The translations under genes and the position numbers were made by a program. Shown here piece after piece: positions 21,868 to 31,400 of a stretch of DNA of 64,000 bases (within the stretch, counting starts at the first letter, position 1; each line of letters starts with the position of its first letter). The DNA comes from Candidatus Mikella endobia (GTDB lineage: Bacteria; Pseudomonadota; Gammaproteobacteria; Enterobacterales; Enterobacteriaceae). The notes under the pieces were generated by a model. It was not told the DNA's origin and did no database searches. It saw nothing but the letters and a program-made list of their open reading frames with translations. The DNA lies in NCBI RefSeq assembly GCF_900048045.1, contig NZ_LN999831.1:124001-188000 (forward strand), in the 5' to 3' direction.

Positions 21868-22135
21868 ATATACATACATGATTATTTTATGTAATAAATA
21901 CAAATTATTATATTTAAAACATTTTAAATATATATTGAATTCAATTCAAAATTAATTAATATATTTTTATATTGGTAATATAAAATAAAAATGTATACTG
22001 TAAATATAAATAGTTTATATTTAAAAATATACTATATAGATAATATCTATCAAAGAATATTTAAATATATATAAAAATTTAATATATTAAAAAATATTAT
22101 TATAAAATATAAATTTTATAGAAGGAATTAATAAT

Positions 22136-22351
22136 ATGCCAATAATTAAAGTACGTGAAAATGAACCATTTGATATAGCATTGCGTCGTTTTAAACGTTC
22201 TTGTGAAAAAGCAGGAATTTTAGCTGAAGTTCGTCGTCGTGAGTTTTATGAAAAACCAACTACAGAGCGTAAACGTGCTAAAATATTTGCTATCAAACGT
22301 CATTTAAAAAAATTATCTCGTGATAATACATATCGAGTTCGTATATATTAA
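22136..22351 (+). CDS. rpsU: 30S ribosomal protein S21
   Basis: S21 is a small basic protein of the 30S subunit that helps initiation. The 71-residue product '[20 protein letters not shown]...' is nearly identical to E. coli. AAGGAA provides the ribosome-binding site. It is the first gene of the macromolecular-synthesis operon rpsU-dnaG-rpoD. A weak 6-bp hairpin lies at 22385-22400, where E. coli has the terminator that reduces dnaG expression. Confidence 0.97.
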   Translation: MPIIKVRENEPFDIALRRFKRSCEKAGILAEVRRREFYEKPTTERKRAKIFAIKRHLKKLSRDNTYRVRIY

Positions 22352-22450
22352 TTTTAGTTAAATTACTAAAGACTATTACATATTAATAACTTTTGTTATT
22401 CATGATTATTATTAAAAATTTTTATTTTAAGTATTTTTTTAACAAATATT

Positions 22451-24208
22451 ATGGCTGGATATATTCCACGTATTTTTATTAAAAATTTATTGGCACGTAC
22501 TGATATTGTTAAATTAATTAACACACGTCTAAAATTAAAACCACAACACAAAAATTTTTATGCTTGTTGTCCATTTCATTATGAGAAGATTCCTTCTTTT
22601 GTTGTTAATAGTGAAAAACAGTTTTATCATTGTTTTGGTTGTGGTGCACATGGAAATGCTATTGATTTTTTAATTAATTACGATCGATTAGAGTTTATCG
22701 AAACTATTGAAGAACTTGCAGCTTCTCAAGGTATAGAAATCCCATATATCAAAAAATTAAATGTTGATAATAAAAAGGAACTTAATTCTAGAAAAAATTT
22801 ATATCAATTAATGAATAAATTAAATAATTTTTACCAACAAGTTCTCAAAGAACAAACAGCAGTAAAAGCTTGTTATTATTTACAACAACAACGAGGATTA
22901 AGCAAAAAAATTATTACTAAATTTAGTATAGGATTTGCACCATCTGGTTGGAATAATATTCTTCAACGTTTTGGATCTTCAAAAGAAGATCAATCCTTAC
23001 TTAAAAAATCTGGCATGATAATAGTCAATAATAATAATAAATCCTATGATCGATTTCGAGAACGTATTATATTTCCCATTCGCGACACACAGAATCGCAT
23101 TATTGGTTTTGGAGGACGTTTGTTAGATGATAGTCATCCAAAATATATAAATTCTCCAGAAACAGAAATTTTTCATAAAGGACGTCATTTATACGGTATA
23201 TATGAAGCTAAACAACAACATTTAGAATTATCACAACTATTAGTTGTTGAAGGATATATGGATGTTATAACTTTAGCACAATTTAATATAGATTATGCTG
23301 TAGCTTTACTAGGTACTTCTATTACTACTGAACATATTCAATTATTATATCGTACTACAGATTTAGTAATCTGTTGTTATGATGGTGATTTAGCTGGACG
23401 TAAAGCTGCTTGGCGTACATTAGAAAAAACTATTCCATATTTAAATGATGGTCGACAGCTACGTTTTATGTTTCTAAAAGAAGGTGAAGATCCTGATCAA
23501 CTAATAAGAAAAATTGGTAAAGAAGCTTTTGAACAACAAATTAAACAAGCATATCCAATGTCTACATTTTTATTTGAAACATTGATGCAAAAAGTAGATT
23601 TAAGTAGTCCCGATGGAAAAGCTAAACTAAGTCAGTTAGCATTACCTTTAATAGAAAAAATTCCCGGATTTACATTACGTATTTATTTACGTCAACAATT
23701 AGGTATAAAAATAGGTATTTTAGACGATAATCAATTTAATAAACTATTATTACATACATCACAAAAATTAAATAGATTATCTACGAATCAAGGAATAAAA
23801 AAAACACCTATACGGAATTTGATAAGTTTATTAATACAATATCCTCGATTATCTAATGTAGTACCAATAGTTCATGGATTAGAAAATATAATTTATCCTG
23901 GAGTACCATTATTTATTGAATTAGTTAAAATATGTATATTATATCCTAAAATTAATACTGGACAATTATTAGAATTTTATAGAGATAGTAAATATTATCA
24001 TTATATTAAAACTTTAGCAAATTGTAACTATTTAATAAATGATCAAATGATTGAATCAATGTTTATTGATATTCTAAAAAATTTTTACGATTCTATACTT
24101 GAAAAACGTCAAGAAAAACTTATAGCAATAGCTCGTTATCAAGGATTAACAGATAAAGAAAGACTTGAACTTTGGTCGTTAAATCAAGCTTTAGCTAAAA
24201 GAAATTAA
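22451..24208 (+). CDS. dnaG: DNA primase DnaG
   Basis: DnaG makes RNA primers at the replication fork. The N-terminal zinc domain has its ligands in 'CPFHYEKIPSF' and 'FYHCFGCGAHGN' (CHCC, residues about 40-64). The TOPRIM core has the glutamate of 'LLVVEGYMDVITL' and the DxD of 'CCYDGDLAGRKA'. A C-terminal helicase-binding domain follows. At 585 residues it is full length (581 in E. coli). It is second in the rpsU-dnaG-rpoD operon. A perfect hairpin overlaps its 3' end. Confidence 0.96.
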   Translation: MAGYIPRIFIKNLLARTDIVKLINTRLKLKPQHKNFYACCPFHYEKIPSFVVNSEKQFYHCFGCGAHGNAIDFLINYDRLEFIETIEELAASQGIEIPYIKKLNVDNKKELNSRKNLYQLMNKLNNFYQQVLKEQTAVKACYYLQQQRGLSKKIITKFSIGFAPSGWNNILQRFGSSKEDQSLLKKSGMIIVNNNNKSYDRFRERIIFPIRDTQNRIIGFGGRLLDDSHPKYINSPETEIFHKGRHLYGIYEAKQQHLELSQLLVVEGYMDVITLAQFNIDYAVALLGTSITTEHIQLLYRTTDLVICCYDGDLAGRKAAWRTLEKTIPYLNDGRQLRFMFLKEGEDPDQLIRKIGKEAFEQQIKQAYPMSTFLFETLMQKVDLSSPDGKAKLSQLALPLIEKIPGFTLRIYLRQQLGIKIGILDDNQFNKLLLHTSQKLNRLSTNQGIKKTPIRNLISLLIQYPRLSNVVPIVHGLENIIYPGVPLFIELVKICILYPKINTGQLLEFYRDSKYYHYIKTLANCNYLINDQMIESMFIDILKNFYDSILEKRQEKLIAIARYQGLTDKERLELWSLNQALAKRN

Positions 24209-24238
24209 CTAATTAAGAATAGTTTACTTCTTAATTAG
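24209..24238 (+). promoter_or_regulatory. Perfect 11-bp hairpin between dnaG and rpoD
   Basis: Arms 24209-24219 and 24228-24238 are exact inverted complements, with an 8-base loop, immediately after the dnaG stop. It has no following T run, so it is unlikely to be a terminator. In E. coli the dnaG-rpoD junction carries an RNA-processing site that separates stability of the two messages. This hairpin occupies the same place and may have the same use. Confidence 0.5.
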
Positions 24239-24342
24239 AGAAAACTATAATTAATAGTTAGACTATTATTTAAATGTAAAATAAATTTTATAGTATAATT
24301 ATACATCTAATTTTACTAATATTAATTTTGTGGATACATTTT

Positions 24343-26187
24343 ATGAAGCAAAATTCGCAGTCACAACTTAAGCTACTTGTAACACGTGGTAAAGAGCAAG
24401 GTTATTTAACTTTTACAGAGGTTAACGACTATCTTTCTGATGATATGGTTGATTCTGATCAGATAGAAGATATTATTCAGATGATAAATAATATGGGTAT
24501 ACAAGTAATGGAAGAAACACCTGAAGTTGATGATATATTATTAGTAGAAACTACTACTGATACTGATGAAGATACAGTAGAAACTACAACACAAGTTGTA
24601 TCTAATATTGAATCAGAAATGGGACATACTAGTGATCCTGTACGTATGTATATGCGTGAAATGGGTACCGTTGAATTACTTACTAAAGAAGGTGAAATTG
24701 ATATTGCTAAACGTATAGAAGAGGGTATAAATCAAGTTCAATGCTCTGTTGCTGAGTATCCTGAAAATATAATTTATTTATTAAAACAGTATAGTCGTAT
24801 TGAAGTAGGTGATGCTCGTTTATCTGATATTATCACTGGATTTATTGATCCTAATGCTGAAGATTATATTTCTTTAAACACTCTTAATGTTGACTCTAAA
24901 TTAATAAGTAATGAAATACTTGAGGAAGAAAATCTTAAAGAAGAAGTAGATGTTTATAATACAGATTTTGATAATAATATTGATCCTGAAATTGCCAAAC
25001 AAAAATTTATAAAATTACGTGAGCAATATGAAATTACTAGTAAAATAATAAAAAATTATGGACGTAATCATCAAAAATCAATAATAGAAATTATCAATCT
25101 TTCTGAGGTTTTTAAACAATTTAGATTAGTACCTAAACAGTTTAATTATTTAGTAAATAATATGCGCACTATGATGGAACGTGTGCGTACTCAAGAACGT
25201 ATTATTATGAAGCTTTGTGTTGAAATTTGCAAGATGCCTAAAAAAAATTTTATTACGTTATTTTCTGGTAATGAAACCAATTTTCATTGGTTAAAAATTG
25301 CATTGGAGATGAATAAACCATGGTCAAAAAATTTACATGAAGTTAATAATGATATACATCAAAGTATATATAAATTACGACAAATTGAACAAGAAACTGG
25401 TTTAACTATTAATCAAGTAAAAGATATTAATCGCCGTATGTCTATTGGTGAAGCTAAAGCACGAAGAGCTAAAAAAGAAATGATAGAAGCAAATTTACGT
25501 CTAGTTATTTCTATAGCTAAAAAATACACTAATCGTGGATTACAATTTTTAGATTTAATTCAGGAAGGAAATATAGGTTTAATGAAAGCAGTAGATAAAT
25601 TTGAATATCGTAGAGGTTATAAATTTTCTACTTATGCCACATGGTGGATACGTCAGGCTATTACTCGTTCTATTGCTGATCAAGCACGCACTATTCGTAT
25701 TCCAGTACATATGATTGAAACTATTAATAAATTAAATCGTATATCTAGACAAATTTTACAAGAAATAGGAAGAGAACCTACACCAGAAGAACTTGCTGAA
25801 TATATGCTTATACCAGAAGATAAAATACGTAAAGTAATGAAAATTGCTAAAGAACCTATTTCTATGGAGACACCTATTGGTGAAGATGAAGACGCACATT
25901 TAGGAGATTTTATTGAAGATACTACACTAGAACTTCCATTAGATTCAGCAACTTCTGAAAGTTTACGTGCTGCAACTAATGATATTCTTTCTGGACTTAC
26001 TGTACGTGAAGCTAAAGTTTTGCGTATGCGATTTGGTATTGATATGCATACAGATCATACTTTAGAAGAAGTTGGCAAACAATTTGATGTTACTCGTGAA
26101 AGAATTCGTCAAATTGAAGCAAAAGCATTACGAAAACTACGTCATCCTAGTAGATCTGAAATTTTACGTAGTTTTTTAGAAGATTAA
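24343..26187 (+). CDS. rpoD: RNA polymerase sigma-70 factor RpoD
   Basis: RpoD is the housekeeping sigma factor. I take the ATG at 24343, giving '[20 protein letters not shown]', which matches E. coli. A TTG five codons upstream is less likely. Region 1.1 is at the N-terminus, region 1.2 at '[16 protein letters not shown]', region 2 at '[20 protein letters not shown]' and '[17 protein letters not shown]', and region 4 at '[20 protein letters not shown]'. The acidic stretch of the non-conserved region is reduced. At 614 residues it is full length. It is the last gene of the rpsU operon, followed by tRNA-Ile2. Confidence 0.97.
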   Translation: MKQNSQSQLKLLVTRGKEQGYLTFTEVNDYLSDDMVDSDQIEDIIQMINNMGIQVMEETPEVDDILLVETTTDTDEDTVETTTQVVSNIESEMGHTSDPVRMYMREMGTVELLTKEGEIDIAKRIEEGINQVQCSVAEYPENIIYLLKQYSRIEVGDARLSDIITGFIDPNAEDYISLNTLNVDSKLISNEILEEENLKEEVDVYNTDFDNNIDPEIAKQKFIKLREQYEITSKIIKNYGRNHQKSIIEIINLSEVFKQFRLVPKQFNYLVNNMRTMMERVRTQERIIMKLCVEICKMPKKNFITLFSGNETNFHWLKIALEMNKPWSKNLHEVNNDIHQSIYKLRQIEQETGLTINQVKDINRRMSIGEAKARRAKKEMIEANLRLVISIAKKYTNRGLQFLDLIQEGNIGLMKAVDKFEYRRGYKFSTYATWWIRQAITRSIADQARTIRIPVHMIETINKLNRISRQILQEIGREPTPEELAEYMLIPEDKIRKVMKIAKEPISMETPIGEDEDAHLGDFIEDTTLELPLDSATSESLRAATNDILSGLTVREAKVLRMRFGIDMHTDHTLEEVGKQFDVTRERIRQIEAKALRKLRHPSRSEILRSFLED

Positions 26188-26332
26188 TTTTTAAAAATTA
26201 TAAAATATTTAAAAATATATTTTTATATTTTAAGATAAATTACTTATATTTATAATATAAGATGATTTATATCAAACAATAAATTATTTATAAATCTTGT
26301 TTTTTTTAATTATTTATATAATAATATTTTGA

Positions 26333-26405
26333 GGCCCTTTAGCTCAGTGGTTAGAGCAGGCGACTCATAATCGCTTGGTCGCTGGTTCAAATCCAGCAAG
26401 GGCCA
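26333..26405 (+). tRNA. ileX: tRNA-Ile2 (CAU anticodon, lysidine type)
   Basis: The cloverleaf is complete: acceptor GGCCCTT pairing with AAGGGCC, anticodon loop with CAT, and TTCAAAT in the T loop. It is nearly identical to E. coli ileX and, as there, lies downstream of rpoD, so the CAT is read as isoleucine AUA after conversion to lysidine by TilS and not as methionine. CCA is not encoded. AUA is a very common codon in this genome, so this tRNA is heavily used. Confidence 0.93.
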
Positions 26406-26570
26406 TAAAATTTGAAATATAAATAAAATATCAGTTATTTTATTTTAAAATAAATTTTATCGATAAAAAATCATTAAAATTAATCCTATACTAATAATAT
26501 TAATTATAATATATTTCATATATTTGAAACCTCTATTATTTATTTAAATAATTTTAATATATTAGATACT

Positions 26571-27782
26571 TTATTTATATTTCCTCATGATGATTGTTGT
26601 ATTGGTTCCACCAAAACCAAAATTATTACTCATAACAGTGAGTAATTTTTTTTTTTTGATTTTCGTAATTATGTTCATATTTTTTGCTTGTGGATCTAAA
26701 TTTTCTATATTTATACTAGGAGCTATAAAATTATGTTCTAACATTAATAATGTAAATATAATTTCATGTACACCTGAAACTCCTAAAGAATGTCCAGTCA
26801 TAGCTTTAGTTGAAGAAAATGCTGGTTGGTATTTACCAAAAGTTTTACGTATAGCCCACAATTCTTTAATATCTCCAATTAAAGTAGAAGTTCCATGAAC
26901 GTTAAGATAATCTATTGATGTATCAACAGTTTTTAATGCCATTTTCATACAACGAATAGCTCCTTCTCCAGAAGGGGTTACTATATTGACTCCGTCAGAA
27001 GTAGCACCATAACCGATAATTTCAGCATAAATATAAGCTCCACGTTTTAACGCATGTTCTAATTCTTCTATTACTAGAATCCCACTTCCTCCAGAAATAA
27101 CAAAACCATCACGATTAATATCATAAGTACGCGATGCTTTTGATGGAGTTTCATTATAATGAGTAGATAACACCCCCATAGCATCGAATTTACAAGCTAT
27201 TTCCCAACATAATTCTTCACCACCTCCAGCAAATATTATATCTTGTTTACCAAATTGAATAATTTCCATAGCATTACCTATACAATGTGCAGAAGTACAA
27301 CAAGCTGAATTAATAGAATAATTAATACCTCGTATTTTAAAAAATGTTGCTAAACATGCAGATATTCCAGAAGTCATGGATTTAGTTACCATATAAGGTC
27401 CTACACTACGTATTCCACGTGTAAGCATATTACTAGTACCAATAAATTGATTATACGAAGAACCACTACTCGATCCTACTATTAATCCAGTACGATTATT
27501 AGATACCATTTTAGAAGTTAATTTAGAATCAATAATAGCTTGTTCCATAGCTAAAAAAGCATAAATAGAAGCATCATTCATAAACCGTGCTATTTTTTTA
27601 TTAATTAATCCTTTAATATCAATTTTAATATTTCCCCACACATAACTACGCATACCTGAATTTTTAAATTCTTGAGAAAAAGTAATTCCAGATTGTCCAT
27701 TTTTTAATGATGATAATATTTCTTGTTTTTTATTACCAATACTAGATAAAATTCCTAAACCAGTAATTACAACACGTTTCAT
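26571..27782 (-). CDS. fabB: Beta-ketoacyl-ACP synthase I (FabB)
   Basis: FabB elongates acyl-ACPs and in enterics is needed for unsaturated fatty acids. The catalytic cysteine is in 'SACCTSAHCIG' near residue 163. The two histidines are in 'NVHGTSTLIGD' and 'TGHSLGVSG'. The C-terminal glycine loop 'NNFGFGGTNTT' is intact. At 403 residues it is full length (406 in E. coli). The motif sequence fits FabB rather than FabF. With FabI at 3690 it gives two steps of the elongation cycle. Confidence 0.95.
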   Translation of the reverse strand: MKRVVITGLGILSSIGNKKQEILSSLKNGQSGITFSQEFKNSGMRSYVWGNIKIDIKGLINKKIARFMNDASIYAFLAMEQAIIDSKLTSKMVSNNRTGLIVGSSSGSSYNQFIGTSNMLTRGIRSVGPYMVTKSMTSGISACLATFFKIRGINYSINSACCTSAHCIGNAMEIIQFGKQDIIFAGGGEELCWEIACKFDAMGVLSTHYNETPSKASRTYDINRDGFVISGGSGILVIEELEHALKRGAYIYAEIIGYGATSDGVNIVTPSGEGAIRCMKMALKTVDTSIDYLNVHGTSTLIGDIKELWAIRKTFGKYQPAFSSTKAMTGHSLGVSGVHEIIFTLLMLEHNFIAPSINIENLDPQAKNMNIITKIKKKKLLTVMSNNFGFGGTNTTIIMRKYK

Positions 27783-28044
27783 TTAATACCTATTATTAAT
27801 ATAATAATATTATTGAAATTTTTATTAAATATGTTATATTTAAAATTATATAATATGATATATGATTTATATGGAATATAAATTCTCTAATTTTAGTAGA
27901 TATTTAAATTTTTTAATAAAGAAATAAATTTCTGATATAAATTTTATTTATAAAAATTTATTTGATATAAAAATCAATTTTTTTTTATAAAAATCTATCT
28001 GCTTTAAAGATATTAAAAATCATCTATATTTAATTATAAAATAA

Positions 28045-28959
28045 TTAAAAAAAATTTTTATATCTAATTAATTGTTTCCAAGTTAACATAAAAATACCTA
28101 TACCTCCATGATTAAGTTTTAACCATTTAAATGGTATTTGTGGATATTTTTTTATTAATTGTTTCATACTATTACCTACTTCACAAATTAGAATGCCTTC
28201 TTCTGAAAGATATTTAAAAGCACAAGCTAAAATACGTTTTACAAATTTAAGACCATCATTACCAGCTATTAATCCTAATTTAGGTTCAGCATGGAATTCT
28301 TTAGGCATAGAATTTATATCATTTTTATTTACATATGGAGGATTAGTAATAATTAAATCATAATGTATTGGAGGTACATTACAAAATAAATCTGAACAAA
28401 TAACGTTAACTCTATTTTTAACTTTATGTAATTGTATATTTTTTTTTGTAACTTTTAATACACTAGGTGAAATATCAACGGCATCTATATGCGTTTTTAA
28501 ATAAGTATACGCACAAGCAATAGCAATACATCCATTTCCAGTACACATATCAAGAATACGTGTAGGTGAAAAAGATAATATATTTTTAAAACGATTATTA
28601 ATTAATTCACTAATAGGTGAACGCGGAATTAATACTCTTTTATCTACATAAAACTCTAAACCACAAAACCAAGACTTATGCGTTAAGTATGGAACAGGAA
28701 TTCTTTTTTTAATTCTACGAAGAACTAAATTTACTAAAATTATACGTTCTCTAAAAGTTAATATAAGATTATATTTATTTATAGGAAAATTTAATGGTAA
28801 AAATAAACTAGGTAATATTAATTGTAATGCTTCATCCCAAGAATTGTCGGTACCATGACCATAATAAATATGTGCAGAATTAAATTGATTAACAGTCCAA
28901 AAGAACATTTCTTGAATAGTAGATATTTTTGTAATAATTTTATGAATTTTTTTTTTCAT
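28045..28959 (-). CDS. prmB: 50S L3 glutamine methyltransferase PrmB
   Basis: PrmB methylates a glutamine of ribosomal protein L3. The SAM-binding motif 'ILDMCTGNGCIAIACAY' lies near residue 140 and the catalytic 'NPPYV' near 205. The N-terminal half ('YYGHGTDNSWDEALQL', 'KSWFCGLEFYVDKRVLIPRS') aligns with E. coli PrmB rather than PrmC. The length is 304 residues against 310. The gene stands alone on the minus strand. Confidence 0.92.
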   Translation of the reverse strand: MKKKIHKIITKISTIQEMFFWTVNQFNSAHIYYGHGTDNSWDEALQLILPSLFLPLNFPINKYNLILTFRERIILVNLVLRRIKKRIPVPYLTHKSWFCGLEFYVDKRVLIPRSPISELINNRFKNILSFSPTRILDMCTGNGCIAIACAYTYLKTHIDAVDISPSVLKVTKKNIQLHKVKNRVNVICSDLFCNVPPIHYDLIITNPPYVNKNDINSMPKEFHAEPKLGLIAGNDGLKFVKRILACAFKYLSEEGILICEVGNSMKQLIKKYPQIPFKWLKLNHGGIGIFMLTWKQLIRYKNFF

Positions 28960-29130
28960 TATTTAAATCAAAAATTATGAATTTATAGATAAATATTAAA
29001 ATAATTTAATATATATTATAATATATTAAAATTAATTGTTAATTATTTATTAATTATCTATTTTTTAAAAAAATAGATATTTTATATAAAATTGAATTTT
29101 TTAATATTATCAAATAAAATTTTTATGAAT

Positions 29131-29156
29131 TTTTCCCGTCATAAATGACGGGAAAA
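29131..29156 (-). terminator. Intrinsic terminator of grpE
   Basis: A perfect 11-bp inverted repeat (29131-29141 and 29146-29156, TAAA-type loop) with a GC-rich core begins four bases after the grpE stop codon on the minus strand. The 3' arm ends in a run of T. It is one of the best terminators in the window. Confidence 0.85.
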
Positions 29157-29159
29157 TTG

Positions 29160-29756
29160 TTATTTAGGTTTTGCTTTTGATACTGTTACCATTGCAGGAC
29201 GAATAAGTCGTCCATTAAGAGTATACCCTTTTTGCATAATCATAATTACTTGATTAGGTTCATATTCATCAGATTCTATTAAATTCATAGCTTGATGTAA
29301 CTCAGGATTAAATGGTACTGGAGAATCTCCAACAACATTAAGACCAAATTTACTTACAGTATCTAATAATGATTTTAGTGTTAATTCTATTCCTTCAATA
29401 ATTGATGCTAACATACTATTTTTTTTATCTGACATATCTAGTGTACGTTCTAAATTATCAATAACAGGTAATAGTTCCTCAGTAAAACGTTCTAATGCAA
29501 ATTTATGTGCTTTTTCAATATTTTGTTCACTACGTCGACGTATATTTTCAATTTCTGCTTTAGCACGTAATATATTATCATGTTCTTTTTGTTGAACCTT
29601 AATTAATTCTTCCTCAAGTTCTATGATACGTTTATCTCGTGAATCTAAAACATTCATTTGATTAGAATTATCTGTTTGTTTTTTGTTTTGTTCTTCTATT
29701 TTATTTTCTTTTGAGATTTGCTCATTAGTGGGGGTATTTTGTTCTTTATCACTCAT
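29160..29756 (-). CDS. grpE: Nucleotide exchange factor GrpE
   Basis: GrpE releases ADP from DnaK and acts as a thermosensor of the DnaK chaperone system. The 198-residue protein (197 in E. coli) has a polar, disordered N-terminus, a long coiled coil ('[18 protein letters not shown]...[14 protein letters not shown]'), and the C-terminal beta domain with '[10 protein letters not shown]' and '[19 protein letters not shown]'. It has its own heat-shock promoter upstream and a strong terminator, making it a monocistronic heat-shock gene. Confidence 0.96.
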   Translation of the reverse strand: MSDKEQNTPTNEQISKENKIEEQNKKQTDNSNQMNVLDSRDKRIIELEEELIKVQQKEHDNILRAKAEIENIRRRSEQNIEKAHKFALERFTEELLPVIDNLERTLDMSDKKNSMLASIIEGIELTLKSLLDTVSKFGLNVVGDSPVPFNPELHQAMNLIESDEYEPNQVIMIMQKGYTLNGRLIRPAMVTVSKAKPK

Positions 29757-29799
29757 TATGAGTTTTCTCCAAGGTTTAGCATGCTAGTTTGGATGTTGT

Positions 29800-29827
29800 A
29801 TATGGGGATAAATATATAATATTCAAG
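29800..29827 (-). promoter_or_regulatory. Sigma-32 heat-shock promoter of grpE
   Basis: On the minus strand CTTGAA (29822-29827) is followed by a 14-base spacer and CCCCATAT (29800-29807). Both elements match the RpoH consensus (CTTGAA, 13-15 bases, CCCCATnT). It lies about 45 bases before the grpE start. The CCCC stands out in the surrounding A/T DNA, which argues for selection. Confidence 0.88.
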
Positions 29828-29968
29828 TGTTAGCACATAAATGAAATTTATAAAAGAAAAAATTTTTTAAGGTTATTTTTTAAAAAATTTTTATTTATTA
29901 AATATTAATATATATACAATATATATTATATATATTTTTCATTGTATCAAAAATATAAAATATACTAT

Positions 29969-30448
29969 ATGAATAAAAAATATCAATCATGTTTAATTAC
30001 TAATATTTGGCAAAATAAAAATATAAAATATAAATATTTTATTGAAAAAGAATTAAATGCTGGACTTTCATTACAAGGATGGGAAGTTAAAGCATTACGT
30101 GCTAATAAATTTAATATTAACAATAGTTATATTATACTAAAAAATGGTGAAGCTTACCTTTTTGGTGCTATTTTTCAACCATTAATTCTTTCTTTTTCGT
30201 ATATAAAAAATGATAAAATGAGAATTCGTAAATTATTATTAAATAAACATGAATTAAAATTCTTATTTAATAAAGTTAAACATAATAATTATACAATAAT
30301 TCCTTTATCTATTTATTGGAATAAATCTTGGTTAAAAATAAAAATAGGAATAGCTAAAGGTAAAAAAGAACATGATAAACGTCTAGATATTAAAAAAAGA
30401 GAATGGAAACTTGACAAAAATCGTCTTATAAAGTTTAATACAAAATAA
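29969..30448 (+). CDS. smpB: tmRNA-binding protein SmpB
   Basis: SmpB binds the tRNA-like part of tmRNA and brings it to stalled ribosomes. The ATG at 29969 gives 159 residues and the same N-terminal length as E. coli (160). A TTG nine codons upstream is a possible but less likely start. Conserved segments are 'KYFIEKELNAGLSLQGWEVK', 'GEAYLFGA', 'KIGIAKGKKEHDKR' and the C-terminal 'DIKKREWKLDK', which folds in the decoding centre. ssrA begins 12 bases after its stop, and the ssrA promoter lies inside its 3' end. Confidence 0.95.
   Translation: MNKKYQSCLITNIWQNKNIKYKYFIEKELNAGLSLQGWEVKALRANKFNINNSYIILKNGEAYLFGAIFQPLILSFSYIKNDKMRIRKLLLNKHELKFLFNKVKHNNYTIIPLSIYWNKSWLKIKIGIAKGKKEHDKRLDIKKREWKLDKNRLIKFNTK
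30411..30439 (+). promoter_or_regulatory. Sigma-70 promoter of ssrA inside smpB
   Basis: A perfect TTGACA (30411-30416), a 17-base spacer and TTTAAT (30434-30439, five of six) lie within the last codons of smpB. Transcription would start about 15 bases before the mature tmRNA 5' end, leaving a short leader for RNase P to remove. Confidence 0.7.
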
Positions 30449-30460
30449 AAAATTTTTTAT

Positions 30461-30838
30461 GGGGCTGATTTATGGATTTGACGAAATTAATGAACCCTAA
30501 GGTGCATGCCGAGGTAAGGTTTGCCTCGTTAAAAAACCTTACAAAATAAATGCAAATCAATTGCAATTTGAATCTGCTTTAGCAGCTTAATCAGCTTAAA
30601 AAACTGAAGATTCCCTCTATTTCAAAAATTTTCTCTTAATATTGATTATATAGAGGTTAAATTTAAAGAGATAGCGTTAAAAGTTTTGTCTGAAAACTAA
30701 AACGTGAAATATAATCAGACTAATTTATTAGTAAATTATGTCAGTTAATCACTAATAAGTAAAATAAAATACTGTACTAAGCATGTAGTACTGAAGGAGT
30801 AATAATTTCGGACGCGGGTTCAAATCCCGCCAGCTCCA
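30461..30838 (+). ncRNA. ssrA: Transfer-messenger RNA (tmRNA)
   Basis: tmRNA rescues stalled ribosomes and tags the nascent chain for proteolysis. The 5' GGGGCTG pairs with 3' CAGCTCC, followed by discriminator A. The T arm 'GGGTTCAAATCCC' and the alanine identity G-U pair are present. 'AGGTGCATGCCGAGG' matches E. coli. The tag frame runs from 30552 to 30590: Ala-Asn-Gln-Leu-Gln-Phe-Glu-Ser-Ala-Leu-Ala-Ala then TAA. This keeps the degradation end LAA but replaces the usual DENY centre. CCA is not encoded. It follows smpB directly, as in enterics. Confidence 0.96.
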
Positions 30839-30859
30839 CTAATATATATTAGATATTAA

Positions 30860-31348
30860 TTAGTAACATTTAGAATTCTTTTTTTTATTAATTCTACAAT
30901 TTTTAAAAAAATTACTAAGTTGTAATGAACATTGTTGTTCTTGTATACCACTATTTAATATTATTTTATGATTTATATATTGGTCTTTAAATATTTTTTT
31001 AAGATGTTCTTTTGTTTTATTTTTTTTATATGAAGCACCAAATACTAAACGATTAATTCTAGCATGTATCATTGCCCCAACACACATTAAACATGGTTCT
31101 AATGTAACATACATGGTTGTTTTTATTAATCTATAATTACCAATTCTTTGTCCTCCTTGACGTAAAGCTATAATTTCAGCATGAGCTGTGGGATCATTAT
31201 ATTCTATAGAACTATTCCACCCTTCTCCTATAATACTATTATTTAATATTAATATTGCACCTACTGGTACTTCTCCTTTATTTTTAGCACGTTCAGTTAG
31301 TTTTAAAGCTTGATTCATCCACAATTCATCAAAATAATTATTATTCAT
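30860..31348 (-). CDS. tadA: tRNA-specific adenosine deaminase TadA
   Basis: TadA converts A34 to inosine in tRNA-Arg(ACG), an essential edit. The zinc site is complete: His56 and Glu58 in 'PTAHAEI', and Cys86 and Cys89 in 'EPCLMCVGAM'. At 162 residues the length is close to E. coli. 'GEVPVGAILI' at the N-terminus is typical. It is convergent with ssrA and is followed on the same strand, after the mscS-type remnant, by no clear operon partner. Confidence 0.94.
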   Translation of the reverse strand: MNNNYFDELWMNQALKLTERAKNKGEVPVGAILILNNSIIGEGWNSSIEYNDPTAHAEIIALRQGGQRIGNYRLIKTTMYVTLEPCLMCVGAMIHARINRLVFGASYKKNKTKEHLKKIFKDQYINHKIILNSGIQEQQCSLQLSNFFKNCRINKKKNSKCY

Positions 31349-31400
31349 TAATATATTTTATATTCCAAAAAATTCATTAAAATTTTTTTATTATTTATGT

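Noticed and set aside
26333-26405. The CAT-anticodon tRNA read as a methionine tRNA
   Set aside because: Sequence and position after rpoD match E. coli ileX, the lysidine-type isoleucine tRNA, much better than either methionine tRNA.
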